Part shown: piece by piece, positions 1 through 11,000 of the stretch
Layout of the letters: each line of letters opens with the position of its first letter
How positions within the stretch are numbered: the stretch's first letter is position 1
Origin: Kryptolebias marmoratus
Lineage: Eukaryota; Chordata; Actinopteri; Cyprinodontiformes; Rivulidae
Length of the DNA: 64,000 nucleotides
Direction of reading: 5' to 3'
Assembly: GCF_001649575.2 (NCBI RefSeq)
Contig: NC_051437.1
Coordinates: forward strand, 19,127,350 to 19,191,349
Made by a program: the position numbers and the translations under genes
The notes under the pieces: model-generated
What the model saw: only the letters and a program-made list of their open reading frames with translations
What the model was told of the DNA's origin: nothing
Databases searched by the model: none

Positions 1-3000
1 TTTGTACTCGAGCCATGCCTTCACATCAGCAGGACTGGAGTTCATGTTCAGAGTCGGGGGGCTGCGGCTGTCCCACTGAGAGACAGATCGAAGGGAATAA
101 ATAATCACATCAAATCCAGGAAATTGTGTCCCTAAGCAGGGCTAGATTTGACTTGGCTCACCTGTTGATACTCCGTGGATTCAGAGTTGTCAAGTGACTC
201 CAAAACATTGGGAGGAACGCTGCCTTCCTCGTTGCGGGAGTTGCGCACAAGCCACCATGGCCTAGATTTCTGAACCACCTGTGTTTGAAATCCAAGTGAA
301 CACGAGGTCGGTTTTGACCGTGCCGGTGCGGTTTAATGTAGTGTTTTGTAAGGTGGACAGCTGCCAGCTCACCTGAACCACCTCATCCTTCATGACGGTC
401 AGCTCTTGGCTGTTCCTGGCCATGAAGTTGTATATGACACGCATGTACAGCGGCGGCTCGGTTGGGCTGAAACAGCAGCAGACGGCACACTTGGTGAAAA
501 CGCGGCATGGAATCGGAAAAAGAGCGCAACGAGAAGTGAAGAAATGTGTGATCCTGTAGCTGTTTGTGCCGCTGATAAAGCTTACCGCACAGGTGGGGGC
601 GAGCTCCAGGGACCATTGGTCGCAGGCTGTAAAAGGCACAAAGTACATCTAGATAAAACTGAAAATACACGTCTTGATGATATGAACAGAAGGCATTTTT
701 TCCCCCATTGCAGCATTAAATACAATTTTCAGCTCTGGACTCGTAAAACATGCGTCACATAGACTTTTGACCCCAGTTATCACAGACAGAAGTACACAAA
801 CTGTGCTAAAAAGCAAAGAGCTTCGTTGACAATCATGTAATTCTCTCTTATTTATGATTCTTGTATTGGGAATCATTTATGTAGATCACGTCTGTAGATC
901 TTCTCAATGCCCCCTGACTCTGAGTCCCGCTTCACGTCGGGGTCAGGAGAAGACGAGGTTGCTGCAGCACTTTGTGTCTGACTCAAAAACTGCATCCATT
1001 TGTAGTTAATACGTTTGTTACCATCTCCTCAGGCTGCCGCTGCATGGGCTGGGGTGAGTAACGCTGGCTGTCATTTCTCGGTCCTCCGGGCCTGGTGGAT
1101 GGAAGGCGTTGAAAGTTGTTTCTGCTTATTGGCTCATTCTGACGAGGGAAAGCAGGAAGGGCATGAGAGGGTGCAGGAGGCTGCCAGCCGTCATAAAACA
1201 CTGGGATGTAGGGTGGTACGTTCTCATCGGGCCACGAGGACCTGGCAGGGAAAAAGGAGGACGGGGAAAATGTCAGCAGAGTAAAAGAAAACGTTCGTAA
1301 AGAAGCAGCTCGAGTTTGAAACTTGTTGCATTCGAGCTCAGACAAACAGCAAATGAAAGCAGTCAAAAAACTGGATACAGCAGATGTCACTTTCTAATAA
1401 AATCAATTTAAATTCAGACAAATTAAACAATCTGACATTTGGAATAACTTAAGAGATTACAGCCAAAAGCTGGTTAGCTCATTTTAAAGAGTTTGTAGAC
1501 ATTTTATAGACACAATTAAAAGATATGCCGTGCTCAAAGAGAAAACCAGGGGGCTGTAACTGTCTGAAAATGATAAAATCAGCATTTCTAAAGCTAAACT
1601 AATACCCTTTAACTTCAATAATTTATTTTATTAAAGGAGGCTGGCTTGAGCTTCTCAAATATGAGAGGGACATTATGTTGTTTATCAAATTTACCCAAAT
1701 TAACATCCTGTATGTCAAAAAAATAGATTATCTGCCCTTAAAAAGGTTTAATAAAGATGTTTATTGCTGTAAATAAATGTTTGGAAAGGCATGTTAAACT
1801 GTTAAGATTTCAAGAAGAAGTAAACACAAACCGTAGGATGTTTTTTAGCAACAAACTAGAAACTTTAACTCTGTTTCTTTTAAAAGAAATGATTATAACT
1901 AAACTACAGAATGTGCATTGCAGTATGTTTGCACCTTTATTTGTTGTAAAGATCATATAAAAGGAGGTATTTAAAGAAAAATACAACTCTATGAAAAAAT
2001 AAGAGCTGTCGTCCATTTATTTAGGCACACATTTCCATCTTATAACTCATCAAACTGGTGATTTATTATATGGAGAGAATGTTTCCAGCACCAATTCCTC
2101 TGAAAGTACTCCATCAGTTTCCATTTCCTCACACCGTCTCAGGCTAAAACATGCCCCCTTTTATTCCCATATGTTATGAAAGGAATATTACCTCTGACCT
2201 ATGTTTACATATCAGATGCACTACGCCCAACGTTCGGGTGTGTCAGCTCACGGATACCTGCACTTCAAACCAGCGGGCCTGCGTGTGAGGAATTTTTACA
2301 AGCTTTATAAAAAGATGCGTGTCAGAGGACTGTCCTACCTGGGGATGGTCCAGCAGTCGCCCAGAGACCTGTACAGGCGCTTCTCGTCCATGGTCAGAGT
2401 CTCATTGAGCAGGGTCAAAGCCTGCGGCGTCAGCAGGGGAGAGACGACCGTGGGAGGCAGGTCTGCAGGATACAGAGGAGCTATCTGCGGGGGGAAAACA
2501 AGTCTGCACTCTTACAAACGTACAAGCCAAACACTGAAAATAACAAGAAACTACAAAGAGCTCACCATGCCCAGATTAGTGACGAAGATGTGGACAAACT
2601 CAGGAGCGTCGGGGTTGGCCAGAACGCCGTTCAGCTCGGCCTGAAATGTGCAGAAGAGTGTTATTTTACTGAAATGCTTATTTCGCTTATTCTCTCTCCT
2701 GCTAAAAACTTAATAGCGTTCACAGCTCTGCTAACCAGGAGGCCGACACGTTAAACTGGAAACCTGCAGCTCCACCTGCTTATACAAGCTGGATTAGAGA
2801 GGTCCTTCAGTTTCTTAATCTGGAGAAAAATCAGGCAGACTTTGGCCTGTAAGGCCGGATCGTTTGAAATTCCTTTCTGTCAGAAAGTCAGAACCGAGCA
2901 CCACAGTGATGTGTCCTGACGTGTTTGTATACATTGGAATTTTTTACTTATCTTTCTTTTTTCTTCATGTACCTGTTAGTTATCAGTAGGTGCCACGGTG

Positions 3001-4715
3001 GTGTGTGTTCACGTATTGATTTAAAATGTAAAAGACTCAATAACAGGGTGTGTTTTAAAAAAAGGCAAATTCTCCTCTTCTCCTATTTTCATTTAGTTAA
3101 CTTTGAAATGATATTTACCAGCAGATTGAATCCATATTTGATTTTCTGAAGGCACGAGACGTATTCGTCCCAATGTGGCAGACTGGAAGCTGACGGGGGA
3201 AATGGAAACATTAAGAACGCCGGATCTGCATCGCTATAAGGCCACACCTTCAGGTTTTCTTACATGTGACAACATAAACAGATCAGATACGTTACCATTT
3301 CTCTTCTTCATCGCATTTTTCTTTTTCTTGTTTTGCTGCGAAGGTGCATGTCCCGCAGCTCCTATCTTGCCCATGAAGATCTCCAAATCGTCTATGACGT
3401 GATTTAAAATCTCCTGAGAAAGACAATTAAAACATTTCAGGTTAAAGGCTCAGCATTCTTTGAAGGAATGCTTATCACCCGCCATCTTTCATGCCAGAGT
3501 TTTAGACTGAGATCGTCTTACGATAAGAAACGACTGGCTTGACTGACTATTATCTGTAAAACTGACAGAGTTATATCCATTTCTGCGTTGGCTAATGTTA
3601 CATAGCTGTGAACAGTGTGAACATCTTGAACAGGACAAATTCCAAAAGGTAATCAGCTGTAGATGTACATCTAGGAATTATTTTATGAACGTTTCATTAA
3701 AATCTGTCCGGTGGTTGACAGGATATTTTTTTAACAGACAAACAGGAGAGACTCCCAACAGTTAATGCTAAAGTTTTAGGAAAAGATCTCAGTCAGTGAG
3801 TAGAACTCAAAGTATGTGTTGAGAATGACTCTCAGCTACAACCACACCAAATTTTAGCACAATATCTACAAAATTGTATTTATTATGGCCAATTTTATGT
3901 TTTTACAGTCAGTTGGCTGTGGCGGCCATCTAGAATTGAGTTGACTCCAAAAGTTCATGAGTTGTAGACGAGCATCCAGTGATTATTACCTGTAAGTTTC
4001 ATTAAAATCCATCAAGTGGTTTATGAGATATTTTGCTAACAGACATACACTTTTGGGCTTTTTTTTTCGGAAACATAAGAAATCTTGTGCATCCTTGGAT
4101 CGAGTTTTTGGTGCTTTGTGCTTGTGCGTTTTTGGCAGCACTGACCATGTTCCTCTCGCTATCTGATCCCTCAGGAGCCATCTGGGGACCACTCTCCATC
4201 TCCCGAACATTCGGATGTTGTCTCACGTCTCCCGGTGGGGAGTAGGCCGGTTGGGGGGGCATGTAATCTACATGGAAACGGGGGGAAAATTTCAAGAGGA
4301 TACTGACAGCCTGAGCTGGTTGTTTATTTAAAGCTAACTCGCGGAGGCTGTTGTAAAGGAAGATAAAAATAAATTAATGAGATAAGCACATCTGGAGGGA
4401 GCTTCTCCTCTCGGGTCTGAGGTTGTTAACCCTTTCAGTACCTCCTGCTCTGCGTGTGCTTGGATCCCTTCTCATCCGCTGTGCGTAGTCTGGAGGTGGA
4501 AGGGTCTCCTCTTGTTCCATGGGACGGGGTCCGGGCTGCCGGAAGCTTCCGGGGTTATACCGATCAAGATTAATCCTACAAAAAAATCACCAACACACAG
4601 ATGTTACTGTTTGATCAGTCCCTTTGGTTTTTCATAAACATGATTTTGTGTGTATTTGAGTTTTGTACATGATGTCAGTCGGCTCTCTGTGGGAGTTTAG
4701 ATCACCTCCTCCTCC

Positions 4716-4746
<31 letters not shown>

Positions 4747-6154
4747 TGAAGGGCCTTATCCAGATCAGTCTTAATCAGCTCCGCCTGATAAAACAGACCT
4801 GCTTTTAATCTCACTCCAGCAGTGACACCAGCACACAGATATCTTTCCGCAGCCTTCATTGGGTCGAAGGGGAGTTCACAGGTGGGCCCTGAGAAAAGGG
4901 GACTCACCCCGGTCTCCTCGCACTGGAACAAGAAGACCTGCGGGAAATGTTTGCTGCGCTCCTGCACAGTTAGCGCCAGCAGGGAGTTGTAGGCACAGCT
5001 TTCCAGCACGGCTTTGGTTTGCAGGATGCTCATCAGAGGCAGTGTCTCCAGCTCCGACTGCGTGGGCAGAGAAGCCACAGATTCATGTTACTTTCATGAC
5101 CCAACGCAAAATCCAGTTTAAAGTCTTTGCCTGCGTGTGTGTTAGCAAAATATCTCATGACCCACTGGACGATTAACAATGAAACTCACAGAAAGTGCAC
5201 ATCTACAGCTGCTGACTTTTGGAGCCGACAGACTGTGTCACCAAATCTGAGGTCAATATCATTTGTAGCCATTTTTGTGTTTTCTAAGAGCAGCTGGTTG
5301 TGGCAGCCATCTTGAATTGTGTTTACTTAAAATTCGTCCAATAGCTCATGAGACATTTCGCCAACAGACACACCTGGGCAGAAACATTCTCGCTGCTTCG
5401 CCTTTCGGCAGTGGGGGACATTTATTCCTGTATAAGTGAAGACCAACCTTGGTCTCGATGTCAGAGAGCAGAAGGTACGCTTCCTTGAGCTCCATGATCA
5501 TCTCCTGAGGCCACAGACGACCGTTGGCGTCCAGTTTTATGAGTTTGGCCACACAGTCTTCCACCGTCCTCACCTCACGGCCGTCCAGCTCCCAGGTGAA
5601 CAGGTGCTGAGGGGAGAAGGGACGAGCGGAGCGCTTAATGCTGCACGGTTAGCAATGAATGTCTTTTTATCTTCTAGCAGGCGCAGAGCTCCTACCTCCA
5701 CTCTGGCTTGAAAGTTGTCTGGTTGTTTGTTGAGCACCTCTGAGTATTCCTTTCTCTGCACTGAGAGGAAACAAAAAAAAAAGCCTGAACATGTTTTGTT
5801 CTTCCACCTAACTAACAACAGACTTTTTTATTTTATTTGTTGTTTGAACGTACTGTATATGAATCTTCCACTGGGTCTGGATATGCCATTTCTCTGCAGC
5901 GGCGACTCTTTGGGCTCATCCTGCTGGAAAGGTCGTCTCTGTTGAGGGAAGTCTTCCTGAGGGAAACCCCTGAAGAAGAACGAAGAGGTAACTTTAAAAA
6001 GTGACTACTCGAGTCAACCACCAGCTCTCTCCACAGAACCCAAATCAGACTGGATTTACTGTGTGTGAACAATTAACTTCACCTGAATGAAACATGAGAT
6101 TGAACTCAAACTTACTCACCGGGAGTAAGAGAACGGGCTGCCGTTTCCAAACAT
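1..6154 (-). CDS. eps8l3: EPS8-like signalling adaptor (eps8l3-like), 3' end off window
   Basis: EPS8-family adaptors link receptor signalling to actin. Coding exons read on the minus strand: 6154-6120 (starts MFGNGSPFSYS), 5969-5854, 5760-5696, 5606-5448, 5057-4908, 4784-about 4669, 4575-4442, 4267-4146, 3413-3296, 3189-3119, 2640-2566, 2484-2339, 1241-1022, 466-373, 278-162 and 75-1. The PTB-like domain spans exons 3-6 (LFTWELDGREV; CAYNSLLALTVQ). The EPS8 motif EILNHVIDDLEIFMGKI lies in 3413-3296. A split SH3 domain (MRVIYNFMARNSQELTV, then KSRPWWLVRN) lies in 466-162, and a SAM-like C-terminal domain starts in 75-1 (SPADVKAWLEY). Two junctions are unresolved. The exon-6 donor that keeps frame is at 4669; the one at 4706 breaks it. 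The 1022/466 junction needs another small exon or a different acceptor. Family certain; the L3 paralogue is inferred from similarity and from linkage to atp5pb, since human EPS8L3 and ATP5PB share 1p13. Confidence 0.85.
3449..4055 (+). repeat. dispersed ~300-bp family repeat, copy A (two units)
   Basis: Begins with an imperfect palindrome (GCATTCTTTGAAGGAATGC, about 3450-3470), followed by TATCACCCGCC. It then holds two related units. Each ends with a block of the form GTTTCATTAAAATCC...GTGGTT...GAGATATTTT...TAACAGACA, at about 3690-3745 and 3995-4048. The unit core contains CTCAGCTACAACCACACCAA and GGCGGCCATCT. It lies in an intron of the EPS8-like gene. Related copies occur at 5.1, 28.6, 39.2, 43.3, 53.2 and 54.4 kb. 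Confidence 0.8.
4705..4745. repeat. (TCC)n microsatellite inside an eps8l3-like exon
   Basis: An interrupted TCC/GGA run overlaps the end of exon 6 of the EPS8-like gene. Read in the gene's frame it gives a run of glycines interrupted by arginine, straight after the conserved TDLDKALQ segment. Relatives have a Glu-rich stretch here, so the repeat may be an expansion in a tolerant linker. Confidence 0.9.
5130..5372. repeat. dispersed ~300-bp family repeat, copy B (rearranged)
   Basis: The first about 75 bases match the end block of the family in reverse (TTAGCAAAATATCTCATGAC). From about 5225 the forward core follows (GTAGCCATTTTTGTGTTTTC, GGCAGCCATCTTGAATTG), with a forward end block (CTCATGAGACATTTCGCCAA) at about 5345. 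The copy is therefore two end blocks facing each other. It is intronic in the EPS8-like gene. Confidence 0.7.
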
Positions 6155-7347
6155 TCTGAGATCTTTTCACTTTAAATCGGTGGAGATCACTTCCAAGATG
6201 ATCCAACCTGTAAGAAATCCACCAGATCAACGTGAAACTGACTACTCTTTGAGACATGAAGCCACACAGATGTGTGGGACTACTCTTGTAGTCAGTGTTA
6301 GACTCTTTAAGACGGACTCATTTTGCTTTCCTGTTTTTGTTTGTCCTTCTTTATGTTTGAGCATCTGTGTCGTTGTTTTTATCTCCCTGTGGCTTCATGG
6401 AGTCTCGGTCACGTTTATCAGACTCGATATTTTGATTTAATGCAGTTTTAAATAATTGTGGATCTCTCTGGCGTTGTTTTGGGTCTTACCTGAGGCAGTC
6501 TGATTGACAGGATTAGCTTCAAACTGAAGCTGCAGACTATCGATTCGCAAACGGTGGGTAAAATATTAAAAATATTAAGTCAGTCTTTTGGTTAATGCTT
6601 TAAAAAGTGACTGAATAGTTTAAATATGACAGGTGCTTGTTATATATTCAGTGGGTGGGTACTCAGATAAAGCTCCATATCTGAGTCTTATTGAAACTTC
6701 TCAGTAGTTGGGCTTTTTTTATTTCATGTTATCGTGTCTAAGCGCTGTTGAGTCTCCTAAAAGGTGGCTGAGGTTACTGCAGTGGAGTGACGTAAAAGGA
6801 AATATTTCCCTCCCTCGCATCATCAACTGCTGGTCATTTTGGTTTATAATTAAACTTGTTTTTTTTCTGTGCGTCACTGCGAGATTCTGCTCTGCTCTCT
6901 CAGGTTCGAACCGCACCATCTTTGAGAAGTTGGAAACATTTTTTGTTTAACGTTTGCATCAGTTTCACACGTAAGAGAACAGATGACTGCGGAGCTGTGA
7001 TTTACTTTGGAAGAAAATTTGTCGTTTCTGTGCTCTGCTTCTGATTCGCCGAGCCCCGTTTCTTCAGCACAAAGGCAGATGGAAGATTTATTGAAATTGT
7101 GAGACAATTGGCACAAAGACTTTCAGTTAATTAGTTACAGTTGTGATAAATTCAGGGTTTAAAGGAACAAAAAGGTTCAAGTATCAAACTATCCGGGAGG
7201 CTTTAACCTTACGTCCTCACAAACCAACATTAGTGGTGTCAGCATTTAATATTTAATCTGGATGTCTGGTATTGCTTTGTCTCAAGGTTAAGCCTGTTTG
7301 ATGAAGTTCAATTAAATTCGATTTTAGTGTTGAAATCTGTCACATAC

Positions 7348-7480
7348 CTCCTGGACTGAACGCAGCACGAAAGACGAGTTTTCCAGGTGGCGAAAAACTC
7401 CACTTTCTGCAAAAAGCAAAACACATTTTCCTTCTCAAAACAGGAAGCAATCCTGCCACTCATATCGCCTTAATTGATCT
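7348..7480 (-). other. probable 5' noncoding exon of the eps8l3-like gene
   Basis: On the minus strand the sequence ending at 7348 has a good donor (GGAG|GTATGTG). It lies about 1.2 kb upstream of the coding start at 6154, and no coding exon of the family is missing here. The upstream edge of the exon is not determined. The 6155-7347 stretch looks like intron with no recognisable element. Confidence 0.35.
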
Positions 7481-7927
7481 CTTTCCATTACGACCTCGAG
7501 TCACGCCAGCACCGTAGACTTTCTCCGTCCAGTTTACCTTCGAGCATCAGATGTTCGCCAGCATCTTCGTTCCCTTCTTTCAGACTTTATTTCTCCGAAG
7601 ACCGTCAGAAAGAACCAGCTCCTCCGCAGCCGAGCGAGAAAATTTCCTTGTGTCGGAAAGATCAAGGATCAAAGTGCAATGTTCTGAAAGGAGTGACGGA
7701 TGAAGAGGGGGGGGCCTTATTTGTCATCTGAGGAGCAGCGAATGGCAGCAAAAGTGGTGCTCGTTATGATAAAGCCTACTTCAGCGCGATCAAAGGTCTC
7801 AAGTGATTCACTGAAGTGTTTACACACTCATGTAGCTGAAACACGCTGCCATCACAGAAAATATGACAAGGATTAATACAGCTTAAAAAAAATAAAACAA
7901 AGCAGGCAACGTTGGATAAGAGAACCA

Positions 7928-7933
7928 TTTATT
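7928..7933 (-). terminator. polyadenylation signal of atp5pb
   Basis: TTTATT on the plus strand is AATAAA on the minus strand, about 155 bases beyond the atp5pb stop codon. This gives a short 3' UTR. Confidence 0.6.
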
Positions 7934-8085
7934 TTACCATCTGCTGACGAGTAAATACTGTACACACCCATAACGTCGACAGAGACGACTGTTAAAGAGA
8001 AAGTTTATTCTGTAAAGAAAGTGGCGTCTCGTTTGGGGAACTATAAGTCGAGGGTTTGAGGGGTCTTCTTCTGGGCCGTAATGGT

Positions 8086-11000
8086 TCAGACTGTTGCTTT
8101 GGCCTGAGTGTTCTTGGCCAGCATCTTCAGGTCAGCGATGCACTTGGCAATGCTCTCCTTCTCCTGAAAAACAGAAAAAACACAAACAGAGATGTAAGAC
8201 CATGACTGGGTTTTTATTTAGACAATCCACAATAATCAGTTTGTGCCAAACGATTTTACACTAATTCCTACTTACTGTTATGGTTAAAAGTAGTGGTACA
8301 GCCTCCTAATTTTAAGATTTTAAATATGTCAGGACAAAATAAAAAAAGGTCAAACCCTTCTTAAATGACCAACATGGCTTTTTTTTGGATCATGTCATAA
8401 AAAATAAAACAACATTATAGGCTAGGTCCAAGAAGCCAATCTTTAGATGGGCAGATGTTCTCATATTTGACTCCAGAATAAATTGGTGGACGGAGGAATT
8501 CACGACCGACTCAAAGTCTGCGAGCTGCCGAGGGCCACTCAATCAAATCAACACACTTCCTCCTCCGTGCTTCACAGCTGCTTTGAGGCGTTTGTGCAGA
8601 CAGGCTGTGTTTGGGTTGCCGCTCATCCTGATCTCATCAGAGTTCAAGACGTTTTTGTGGATTTTTCTGAAGCGTCTCTGTGAATTGAAGCTTGGTGCTG
8701 CCACGTCTGGGAACCCCTTCAAACGAGCCACGCGTCTTCAGACATCCTTTTTACGGTCATGAACTTCAACATTTAGCCTCCTAACTGAGGTTTGTTGAGT
8801 TACAGATGCAGCTCGGCCCATTTTTTTAAATACTACAACCCCTCTAATATCAATTACCAGCAATAAATAAAACCAATGAAGCTCTCGCCTCCTTAGTTTT
8901 GTGTTCATACACACCTGCTGGTGATGAATAAATAAATGCATTTGATGAGCAGGACCTGGCTGCTGCATACTTCTAATTCTTATCAAAGCTGTAGCTTTAC
9001 TTTGAGTTTTTGCACAAAGCTTTGAAATTCTGGCTTAGCTCAAGTTCAAACTATTATTATTATTATTAATAATATTATTATTAAGACTCGTTATTCATCT
9101 GAGGTCATATTAAACAAATTCTAAGAATCATTTTTTGTATATTTTATTTGTTAACACAAAAAATTTAATCCTGAGGGTACTTCTCATGCTTTGGACTTTT
9201 ATCAATAACATAATATTTTAAATAAATAAACTCAATCAGCAGATTTCAATCTGCTCTAGTTTGTGTCAAAATGCGATCGCCAACCTTTCAAAACATTTGC
9301 CAGTTTTCACTTTTCCCCAGATACATAAAAGCCTCAAAAATGATTAAAAATAACTTTAAAAAAGTCCTGTGTATAGTGAAAACAAGATACAAAAATAGGC
9401 TGCATTAGATTATATTTCAATCACGCTAATCTTGTGTCCCAGCCAATACAGTAAATAAACTCCAAAGCAGCTCGGTGATAAAAAAGGCACTTATCTTTAC
9501 AGCACATTACCTTCCGCCCATAACAGATGTTTTTTTTTTAACATCAGTAAAGGTAAGCTGGCTTCAGGCTTTTAACAACCAGAAGGAGGGGCTGACCTGC
9601 TGAGGAGTGATGCTGCCGATGACGCTCTTCTCCACCCAGTTGATCATGTGCTCCTGTTCCAACCGGCGGTTGAGGTGCTGAAGGGCGATCTGATAGTCCA
9701 GGCGCCTCTTTATTTCATTGGTCACCATGTGTAGCCTCTCCCTGTAGTTGGTCTCCAGCAGCATTGCAACATTGTTCTGAGAGGCAACCGAAACAAAAAT
9801 CTTAAACTGTGCAGCCAGAGTTCAGATCGCACACACACAGCTATGCAGTAACAGGCGTTCATGAAGGAAAAGTCGAGCAGGAAACGAATTTAAAATGTAT
9901 TCTGCAGCGTCACAAAACGTCCAACTAGACTTTAAATGCACGTCACATCACAGCAGAACGCTGCAGGTTCATTTTTAACTTCAAGTTCTTAAGTTTAAAG
10001 TTTAAGCCTTTGCTCAATCCCAAATGTCATAAAAAACTATTTTTACATCTAAACAGCTTTCAAAGAAATACTCGTATGATGTGTAGTATAGACCATCATT
10101 TAAAACTTCCTTTTCATGTATACTAGTTATTCATTATCCTTTATCATCACAGTTTTAGAGTGACTCAGTTCCTGCTTGTTGCCAGCAGAGGTCGACAACA
10201 AGCTCATTCAGCAGCAGAGCCTGCAGCAATGTGTTAGGATTACTGATGGAGTTAAATACGAAAGGTCAGAGCTGCTCACCCTCTTAGCATCAAAGAGCAT
10301 TGCTCTTCCTTCTACTCGCCACTGCTCCTTTTTCTCATTCTCGATGGCCTGAGTCAGACCGGACATGGCGAGGTCTTTCACCTCCTGCGCTTTGGCCAGT
10401 TTTTCCTGAGGGGAAATACAGAAATGCAGATCAAAAGGGACGATTGCACAGCTTGTATGAAGAAAAAACAGAATCTGTTGACTGAAAGCAACAACTATTA
10501 ACTATAATTTAACACTATTGTTGCCAAATATGTTAACACTGCAGGCAGAAGTGACTCAAATCCAAGTTTTTTCTCCCATATGTGATCCCTCCCCCACCCA
10601 TGAATTTAAATTATAATGTGAACAACCATGCATAAAATAGGATATCGGCTAAAAAACTGGAATTAACCATTAAGACCTGCAGTGAGACAAGAGGGGTAAA
10701 AACAGATAGAGGCCACTTGGACAAATCTGAAATCAAGACTCAGTGGTGAAAAGAAGGCTGCTGTTTTTCTTTAAGTTGCCAGTGTCTTGGCAAAAAGTGG
10801 CTTTTGAACACACCCCAACAACGAGGAATAAAACTGTGCTTTCTTTCTTAGTAAGATCAAAAGAAAGTCTCTTAAAATCTGGTTATTTGTTGTGTAGGAG
10901 TTATGAGTATCTGCGTATCATTTGCAGAAGGTTGTTTTGACATTGTGATGTCTTAGGCGGGGATTTTTATTTCCACATCATAAACTGATTTAATGAACAA

